Below the pieces are notes generated by a model. It was not told the origin of the DNA and searched no databases. It saw nothing but the letters and a program-made list of their open reading frames with translations. The position numbers were made by a program, and so were the translations under genes. Positions 14,987-19,269 of a stretch of DNA of 19,269 bases are shown one piece after another. Position 1 is the first letter of the stretch; the number at the start of each line of letters is the position of its first letter. Origin of the DNA: Sphaerochaetaceae bacterium (GTDB lineage: Bacteria; Spirochaetota; Spirochaetia; Sphaerochaetales; Sphaerochaetaceae); the NCBI GenBank assembly GCA_023231265.1, contig JALNVT010000025.1, positions 1-19,269 on the forward strand. The letters are read 5' to 3'.

Positions 14987-15015
14987 AGGATAGATATATT
15001 GGTCTCAATTGTCAA
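14987..15015 (-). promoter_or_regulatory. Sigma-70-type promoter of the peroxidase gene
   Basis: On the minus strand a consensus TTGACA (15010-15015) is followed after 17 bases by TATCCT (14987-14992). Transcription would start near 14980, about 50 bases before the TTG start codon. This supports the short form of the protein. Confidence 0.75.
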
Positions 15016-15406
15016 GCAAAAATCATCAATTAATGCAAAAAAGTTAGTTTTTAGCAACAAATAACTTAAATCAAACGCTTTACCTAACAGACGTTAACTT
15101 ATTTTATTAAAAGTAAAAAATGTTTTGAATCTTTAAAAAAAATTGGCAATTTAATATACCCAGTTTTGAGGAATACATAAATTTTGACATCTATTTTTGA
15201 TATAATTACATTTTTATTATGCTACTTAATGTATAATTATTTAGTATGCTTGCATACTGTTCTGATATTTCATTATATTGTCTTGAATTACATAATAAAT
15301 CCTTACCCTGAAAGAATTAATTTGACAATTTTTTTCCTATGAGTATATTATATATGTAAGAAAAAAAAACTACTTATTGATAGTTCAAATGTTTTGGAGG
15401 TATTGT
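15016..15406. other. AT-rich divergent spacer between peroxidase and small-protein genes
   Basis: No gene is visible apart from the flanking promoters. Notable are an extended -10 box TGATATAAT (15198-15206, plus strand) with no recognisable gene just downstream, and a perfect palindrome with AGTATGC (15243-15249) facing GCATACT (15252-15258) around TT. A small RNA or a second promoter for the 62-residue gene is possible, but I see no terminator that would define a short transcript. Confidence 0.45.
15322..15351 (+). promoter_or_regulatory. Promoter of the small basic protein gene
   Basis: A perfect TTGACA (15322-15327) is followed after 18 bases by TATTAT (15346-15351). Transcription would begin near 15358 and the leader of about 50 bases carries a strong GGAGG. 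Confidence 0.65.
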
Positions 15407-15595
15407 ATGAGACGCAGAAACTTTTATACTAGAAATAGTCAATTGTATCCCAGTGAAATGGGAGCATTCGATTTTGGAATGTATCGTAATCTTTCAAAGG
15501 AAAACGATTTTGAGTATTCAATAAAAAATGAAAAGTATGAGAACCTTATAAAGAATTCTTCACGTAAAAACAGGGCCAAAAATAGAAGGAAGTAA
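15407..15595 (+). CDS. Small basic protein of unknown function (62 residues)
   Basis: I do not recognise this family. The start at 15407 is strongly supported by GGAGG six bases upstream; a longer reading from 15377 lacks such a site and would begin before the ribosome binding site. The protein opens with Met-Arg-Arg-Arg-Asn-Phe-Tyr. Its middle has aromatic and acidic residues (Ser-Glu-Met-Gly-Ala-Phe-Asp-Phe-Gly-Met-Tyr, then Asp-Phe-Glu-Tyr), and it ends in a highly basic tail (Ser-Arg-Lys-Asn-Arg-Ala-Lys-Asn-Arg-Arg-Lys). There is no membrane segment or signal peptide. A consensus-like promoter lies upstream and a stable stem-loop downstream, so it seems to be its own transcription unit. 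The basic tail suggests binding to nucleic acid or the ribosome, which is inference only. Confidence 0.65.
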   Translation: MRRRNFYTRNSQLYPSEMGAFDFGMYRNLSKENDFEYSIKNEKYENLIKNSSRKNRAKNRRK

Positions 15596-15618
15596 TACTT
15601 TTCACAATTACATATACA

Positions 15619-15650
15619 TTAAGGCTGCTGCTTAAAAACAGTGGCCTTAA
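15619..15650 (+). terminator. Stem-loop after the small protein gene, terminator candidate
   Basis: TTAAGGCTGCTG (15619-15630) pairs with CAGTGGCCTTAA (15639-15650), twelve pairs with two G-U, around an eight-base loop. It lies 23 bases beyond the stop codon. The following bases are not a clear T-run, so termination may be partial. Confidence 0.55.
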
Positions 15651-15725
15651 ATTGAATTCAAGCAGTTCTTTCATCTTATTGCAATTCATACGATTCTAAT
15701 TTAAACTTTTTTCACGAGGTATTTG

Positions 15726-16415
15726 ATGGACAGAGCTGCAATATTTGATTTCAATGGAACTCTTTTTTGGGACAGTGAGATAAACTACATCTCTTGGAAC
15801 AACTGCATAGAGAGATGGTTCAACAGACCATATACAAGAGAGCTGTATGCTCAGTTAAATGGAAGAACCAATGAGGAGACTCTGGAGGTTTTATATGGCA
15901 AAAAACTCGATAGCAGATTTGTTTCAAAAAAATCCAACGAAAAGACCGCTGAATACCTGAGGGTTCTTGAATCACAGAGTCAAAGCATATCACTGGCAAG
16001 AGGAGCTGAGTCGCTCTTCAAAGCTTTGATTGATGATGGTATCAAAATAGCAATTGCAACAAGTGCACCCACTGATCTGATGGTTCACTATGAGAGATAC
16101 TTCAACCTTTCAAGATTCTTCAAAGATGAATTCATAATATCAAGTGATGGAAGCATTCCCAGCAAGCCAGATCCAACTATATATCTTAAGACAATTGAAA
16201 GACTCAATGTAGATCCCTCTTCATGCATTGTATTCGAAGATACAAAGAGTGGAATACTGAGTGCTCATAAAGCGAAAGTCAACAAGGTCATTGCAATAAA
16301 CAGTGATGGTTCTGATATAAAGACAACCTCAACAATGAAAGAGACCTCGATGTCCATCGATAGCTTTGAAGATCTAAAATTCAAGACACTTTTTGACGGT
16401 ATGGAAGATCAATAA
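15726..16415 (+). CDS. HAD-superfamily hydrolase, beta-phosphoglucomutase/phosphatase-like
   Basis: A 229-residue class I HAD protein. Motif I is Phe-Asp-Phe-Asn-Gly-Thr, with Asp8 as the nucleophile and Asn10 where most members have the general acid/base aspartate. A helical cap (about 17-85) includes Asn-Gly-Arg-Thr-Asn-Glu. Motif II is Ala-Thr-Ser-Ala-Pro (111-115), motif III is Lys147 in Ser-Lys-Pro-Asp-Pro, and motif IV is Phe-Glu-Asp-Thr (Glu171, Asp172). These match the beta-phosphoglucomutase and sugar-phosphatase group. The ATG at 15726 is preferred to the TTG just before it because GAGGT lies five bases upstream. It appears to stand alone between the small protein and the permease. 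Substrate is probably a phosphorylated sugar or similar metabolite. The Asn variant, which I recall in other HAD proteins, may slow acyl-phosphate hydrolysis. Confidence 0.85.
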   Translation: MDRAAIFDFNGTLFWDSEINYISWNNCIERWFNRPYTRELYAQLNGRTNEETLEVLYGKKLDSRFVSKKSNEKTAEYLRVLESQSQSISLARGAESLFKALIDDGIKIAIATSAPTDLMVHYERYFNLSRFFKDEFIISSDGSIPSKPDPTIYLKTIERLNVDPSSCIVFEDTKSGILSAHKAKVNKVIAINSDGSDIKTTSTMKETSMSIDSFEDLKFKTLFDGMEDQ

Positions 16416-16663
16416 TAAGAGTCCATTCTATATACCAAATAAAACAAAAAACTCACTTTAAAAGTGACATAATTCCACAAAAACAAGAGAATTTATGTAA
16501 GAAAATTGCATGATTTTTAACGTTCCATACAATAATTATTAAGTATAATATTATAGATTTAAAATATATAATGCTATTTTTTTGTAATATATTGTTTTAC
16601 ATCATTTTTAACTATATTTTTTTAGTTAAAAAGAAATAAACTCAAAACCGAATTGAACAACTA

Positions 16664-16704
16664 CAAATTTGAAATTTTTTTTATCCAAATTTCATTTTTT
16701 TTAT
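16664..16704. repeat. Imperfect tandem repeat of about 20 bases
   Basis: Two copies beginning CAAATTT, then A/T-rich bases with a run of eight T and ending AT, lie at 16664-16684 and 16686-16704. The second copy is two bases shorter. In such AT-rich DNA this may be slippage rather than function. Confidence 0.4.
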
Positions 16705-16832
16705 TTTCAATATTTTTATATCTTTTTACACATCTGAACCATTTTTAAAGCTCTTTTTTGTTAACTAGCATAACAAAATGTCTCTATATTGCAACATATT
16801 CGATTTTTCTATCAACTTTTGGTTTTTTTTTG

Positions 16833-16860
16833 TTTACAAAGTACTGTTTTCCGCTAATAA
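16833..16860 (+). promoter_or_regulatory. Candidate promoter of the nucleobase permease
   Basis: TTTACA (16833-16838) and TAATAA (16855-16860) are 16 bases apart, about 20-25 bases before the GGAG ribosome binding site (16882-16885). Both boxes are good partial matches in an AT-rich background. Confidence 0.45.
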
Positions 16861-16890
16861 TAACCCAATATAAAATAAATAGGAGTTTGT

Positions 16891-18288
16891 ATGGATAACG
16901 AGCCAAACAACAAGAACGTTTACAAATTAAATGGTAAGGTACCACTTAAGACAGCAATCCCGCTAGGTCTTCAACATGTTTCTGCCATGTTCGCAAGTAA
17001 CTTAACACCAATTTTGATCATCACAGGTATCTGTGGTATTTCTGCAGGTAGTGCCCTTCAGATCACAATTTTACAGAACGCAATGCTACTAGCTGGATTG
17101 ATCACATTGATTCAGGTAATTGGTATGGGCCCAGTTGGTGGTAAACTACCGATTGTAATGGGAACAAGCAGTGGCTTCATTGGCGTATGTCAGGGAATAG
17201 CTGCAAGCATGGGAGGTGGACTGATTGGTTATGGCGCAATAATGGGTGCCAGTTTGATAGGTGGTTTATTTGAAGGTGTTCTTGGTCTCTTCTTAAAACC
17301 ATTAAGAAAATTCTTCCCACCAATTGTTACAGGTACAGTTGTACTTGCTATTGGTCTATCATTACTTGGAATTGGTACTGCATTCTTTGCAGGTGGTTTG
17401 GGTGCAAAAGACTTTGGTTCATTGGAGAATCTAGGACTTGGTTTCATCGTTATGGTAGTTATCGTTATCTTCCGTCACAGTAAATCTCCTTTCCTACGTG
17501 CTACATCAATCATCATTGGTATCCTTGTTGGTTATATCTTAGCAATTATCATGGGATTCATTCTTCCAAAAACTTTCATGGTCACAGCAGCTGATGGTAC
17601 AACACAAGAAGTAACAAAAGCTTGGGTTCTTCAGACAAGCAAGATTGCAGCAGCTGGTTGGTTCTCCATTCCAAAATTGATGCCTGTTAAAATGGTATTC
17701 AGTGCAAAAGCTATCTTCCCTATGATCATCATGTTCATTGTTACAACTATTGAAACAATCGGTGATGTTTCTGGTATCACTCAAGGTGGTATGGACAGAG
17801 AAGCAACTGATGAAGAATTATCAGGTAGTGTAATGTGTGATGGTTTGGGCTCTTCAATTGCATCAGTATTTGGTGTACTTCCTAACACTTCATTCTCACA
17901 GAATGTTGGTTTGGTTGGTATGACTCATATCGTCAACAGATCTGTTATTGCAATCGGTGGTATCGCATTGGTAATTTGTGGTCTTTTCCCTAAATTAGCA
18001 GCTATCATCTCAATCATGCCAATGAGTGTTCTTGGTGGAGCAGCAATAATGATGTTCGCATCAATCACAGTAAGTGGTATCGAACTATTAACAAAAGAAA
18101 AACTTACAAACAGAAACATCACTGTTCTTATTGTAAGCTTGGGTCTTGGTTATGGTTTGGGTTCAACTCCAGCAGCAGTAGCTCAGCTACCTTCAGCTCT
18201 ACAGTTGATCTTCAGTGGCAGTGGTATCGTACCTGCAGCTCTATTTGCAATAGTATTGAATGTTGTGCTTCCTAAGGATGCAGAATAA
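16891..18288 (+). CDS. NCS2-family xanthine/uracil permease
   Basis: A 465-residue inner-membrane symporter of the NCS2 (nucleobase-ascorbate) family that imports purines or pyrimidines, with proton or sodium coupling. About 14 hydrophobic segments fill the protein. Residues aligning with those known in E. coli XanQ are visible: His29 in Gln-His-Val-Ser-Ala-Met-Phe, Glu288 and Asp292 in Ile-Glu-Thr-Ile-Gly-Asp, Asp317 in Cys-Asp-Gly-Leu-Gly, and Gln337-Asn338 in Asn-Thr-Ser-Phe-Ser-Gln-Asn. The spacing between them is close to that in XanQ, which favours xanthine or urate over uracil, though not decisively. GGAG lies five bases before the ATG. The gene is monocistronic, between an AT-rich spacer and a strong terminator. 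It uses GGT for glycine more than the regulator genes do, as in well-expressed genes. Confidence 0.93.
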   Translation: MDNEPNNKNVYKLNGKVPLKTAIPLGLQHVSAMFASNLTPILIITGICGISAGSALQITILQNAMLLAGLITLIQVIGMGPVGGKLPIVMGTSSGFIGVCQGIAASMGGGLIGYGAIMGASLIGGLFEGVLGLFLKPLRKFFPPIVTGTVVLAIGLSLLGIGTAFFAGGLGAKDFGSLENLGLGFIVMVVIVIFRHSKSPFLRATSIIIGILVGYILAIIMGFILPKTFMVTAADGTTQEVTKAWVLQTSKIAAAGWFSIPKLMPVKMVFSAKAIFPMIIMFIVTTIETIGDVSGITQGGMDREATDEELSGSVMCDGLGSSIASVFGVLPNTSFSQNVGLVGMTHIVNRSVIAIGGIALVICGLFPKLAAIISIMPMSVLGGAAIMMFASITVSGIELLTKEKLTNRNITVLIVSLGLGYGLGSTPAAVAQLPSALQLIFSGSGIVPAALFAIVLNVVLPKDAE

Positions 18289-18308
18289 TTTAAGACTGTA
18301 GCTTGAAT

Positions 18309-18347
18309 AAAAAAACTACCATTCAGAAATGTTTGGTAGTTTTTTTG
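18309..18347. terminator. Intrinsic terminator of the nucleobase permease
   Basis: AAAACTACCA pairs with TGGTAGTTTT around a twelve-base loop, followed on the plus strand by a T-run (18340-18346). The A-run on the other side also makes it a T-tailed hairpin on the minus strand, so it can serve a convergent gene. Confidence 0.88.
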
Positions 18348-18409
18348 TCAATTTTCCCACAACATTACTGGAATCTTTAAATACCTCATTGCATTCTGAA
18401 ATATCATCC
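18348..18409 (-). other. Probable 3' exon flank of the intron
   Basis: This short stretch lies between the permease terminator and the intron end. On the minus strand one frame stays open from the junction for about 31 codons (beginning Leu-Asp-Asp-Ile-Ser-Glu-Cys-Asn-Glu-Val) and stops at the TAG inside the terminator stem. It may be the tail of a gene split by the intron, ending at the shared terminator. A second frame is open for about 20 codons, so this is weak. Confidence 0.25.
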
Positions 18410-18448
18410 AATCGAGTAGGCAGACACCTCACGATGCCAACCTCTCAC

Positions 18449-18484
18449 ACCACCAACGCCGTACGGTTCCGTACACGGCGGTTC
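18449..18484 (-). ncRNA. Group II intron domain V-like hairpin, unusual 3' strand
   Basis: Read on the minus strand, GAACCGCC opens and GGTGGT closes a 36-base hairpin with a GAAC loop between TACG and CGTA. Related introns that I recall have 34 bases and a 3' strand CGCACGGTGGT. Here it reads CGGCGTTGGTGGT, which disturbs the lower stem and the usual two-base bulge. The intron may therefore be poor at splicing. Confidence 0.55.
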
Positions 18485-18505
18485 AATTTACAATCGCAAA
18501 GGATG

Positions 18506-19269
18506 TTACATTGGTGCTAAACCTTTTAACATCCTTTCTTTATTTAAACCATATTGATAGATTTTTGAAATATCCTTACTCATATGCTTTCCATGAACTT
18601 CTTTATAATATTTTTCCATGTCTATTAATTTTAGATTTTCTGTTAACATTTTATTTGTTAAATATCTATTCCACATAATAGCCATTTTCCAATAACTTCT
18701 TGATGAACATGGAAGTTTATTAAGCTGCCATTCTTTTACACCTAATTCTCTAAGATGATGTTTTCTACTATTGCTAGTTTTCCAAAGTTTATAAGCATAT
18801 TGCCTAATTTTCCTTCGTACCCATTTTCCCAAATCACTTATGGTTTGAACCATATTTGCTCTGGCAAAATAGTTAATCCAACCTCTGAGAATTTGATTTA
18901 ATTCACAAATCAATCGTTCTAAAGATATTCCACGATTTCTTTTAGAAATACTTCGTATCTTATCTTTAAGTTTTTCAATTCGTCTCTTTTCGGCTCGGCA
19001 CATTCCAAGTTTGATTTTTCCATCCTCTATTTTACCACAGGATAGTATTTCAAATCCAAGTAACTTTGATTTATGAGCTCTTCTTGCAACTGTCTTTTCT
19101 TCGTTTATTTTGAGTTTGAGTTTCTTTTCAAGAAACTTTATAGCATTTCGCTTAATTCTACCTGCAGCCATATTTGATTTATACAGAAGGCAAATATTAT
19201 CAGCGAACCTTACAAACTTAGCTCCACGATTTTCTATCTCTTTATCAAATGGTGTTAGATATATGTTTA
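18506..19269 (-). CDS. Group II intron reverse transcriptase/maturase, partial, catalytic motif altered
   Basis: The last 253 residues are visible; the beginning lies past the window edge, with no stop before it. The order is reverse-transcriptase palm (Arg-Gly-Ala-Lys-Phe-Val-Arg, then Phe-Ala-Asp-Asn at 19196-19207), Lys-Leu-Lys-Leu-Lys-Ile-Asn-Glu-Glu-Lys, Leu-Gly-Phe, and the maturase X domain (Leu-Asn-Gln-Ile-Leu-Arg-Gly-Trp-Ile-Asn-Tyr-Phe, later Tyr-Trp-Lys-Met-Ala and Leu-Thr-Asn). No endonuclease domain follows. In active relatives the palm reads Tyr-Ala-Asp-Asp; here the first position is Phe and the second metal-binding aspartate is Asn, so reverse transcription is probably lost although splicing help might remain. 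A shorter reading starting at 19171 begins inside this conserved domain and is not a real start. Confidence 0.88.
   Translation of the reverse strand, partial: NIYLTPFDKEIENRGAKFVRFADNICLLYKSNMAAGRIKRNAIKFLEKKLKLKINEEKTVARRAHKSKLLGFEILSCGKIEDGKIKLGMCRAEKRRIEKLKDKIRSISKRNRGISLERLICELNQILRGWINYFARANMVQTISDLGKWVRRKIRQYAYKLWKTSNSRKHHLRELGVKEWQLNKLPCSSRSYWKMAIMWNRYLTNKMLTENLKLIDMEKYYKEVHGKHMSKDISKIYQYGLNKERMLKGLAPM

Larger units (their letters stand above)
16416..16890. other. Very AT-rich gene-free spacer before the nucleobase permease
   Basis: No gene is visible on either strand. It holds a perfect palindrome, TCACTTT (16453-16459) facing AAAGTGA (16461-16467), which on the minus strand runs into a T-rich stretch but has no minus-strand gene to terminate. 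It also holds a ten-base inverted repeat, TTTTTAACTA (16605-16614) with TAGTTAAAAA (16623-16632). An imperfect tandem repeat and the permease promoter are listed separately. I looked for a purine riboswitch and did not find its conserved core. Confidence 0.6.
18410..19269 (-). mobile_element. Group II intron, 3' part, continuing beyond the window
   Basis: On the minus strand a reverse transcriptase/maturase frame is followed by the 3' ribozyme end. Domain V-like sequence starts GAACCGCCGTGTACGG at 18484, and the hallmark GTGAGAGG follows. The end is CCTACTCGATT, finishing at about 18410. These match the recurrent 3' ends of bacterial group II introns that I recall. The 5' part lies outside the window. 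The 3' boundary is inferred from that pattern, not proved. Confidence 0.8.

Noticed and set aside
16441..16467. Terminator for a minus-strand gene at the TCACTTT/AAAGTGA palindrome
   Set aside because: The T-rich tail is on the minus strand, but no minus-strand gene lies upstream of it; kept only as a palindrome.
16640..16890. Purine riboswitch before the nucleobase permease
   Set aside because: No three-way-junction core sequence or paired loops could be found, only T-rich DNA.
1..19269. CRISPR array, tRNA or rRNA genes, defence or prophage genes
   Set aside because: No regularly spaced repeats, cloverleaf or rRNA signatures were seen, and the only mobile element is the group II intron.

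Overview
The window looks like chromosomal DNA of a low-GC, host-associated spirochaete of the Treponema/Sphaerochaeta type. The reasons are inference: the AT-rich composition, the predominance of AGA for arginine, and a solute-binding protein whose N-terminus (Leu-Phe-Ala-Ser-Gly-Ala-Ser-Glu after a short hydrophobic stretch) is typical of spirochaetal ABC binding proteins. No rRNA or tRNA is present to confirm the lineage.

Left part (1-5.1 kb). A LacI-family regulator (plus strand) converges, through a shared bidirectional terminator, on a small minus-strand pair: a YjdJ-type GNAT acetyltransferase and an ACT-domain protein. Next comes a minus-strand, translationally coupled pair of membrane proteins. 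The first resembles the DUF5058 family and the second is an uncharacterised polytopic partner, probably together a transporter of unknown substrate. A minus-strand lactonase-family beta-propeller protein follows. A 523-base spacer separates it from a divergent regulator and holds an open frame that may be a gene remnant, plus several palindromes.

Centre (5.1-14.4 kb). A glycoside-utilisation locus. An AraR-like regulator (GntR-type DNA-binding domain joined to a LacI-type sugar sensor, TTG start) ends at a strong terminator. After a 632-base spacer come a sugar-binding protein, two MalF/MalG-type permeases, a cytosolic Man2C1/Ams1-type GH38 alpha-mannosidase and a Gfo/Idh/MocA oxidoreductase. 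The likely logic is import of intact alpha-mannosides, cytoplasmic cleavage, and oxidation or rearrangement of the product. No ATPase is encoded, so a shared one must energise the importer. Two strong stem-loops without U-tracts lie between cistrons. The palindromic core TTGCATGCAT occurs next to TATA-like boxes upstream of both the regulator and the transport operon, and is a candidate operator.

Right part (14.3-19.3 kb). A thioredoxin-type glutathione peroxidase (minus strand, TTG start) has a consensus-like promoter overlapped by a Fur/PerR-like palindrome. Then come a 62-residue basic small protein with good expression signals, a HAD phosphatase/phosphomutase-like protein with an Asp-Phe-Asn motif I, a long AT-rich spacer, and an NCS2 nucleobase permease with its terminator. 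The window ends inside a minus-strand group II intron. Its reverse transcriptase runs off the edge and has Phe-Ala-Asp-Asn in place of Tyr-Ala-Asp-Asp, and its domain V looks altered, so the element may be inactive.

The strongest leads for something new are the DUF5058-type membrane pair, the shared operator candidate and leader hairpin of the mannoside locus, the potentially switching RNA-like spacer at 6.36-6.58 kb, and the abnormal intron.
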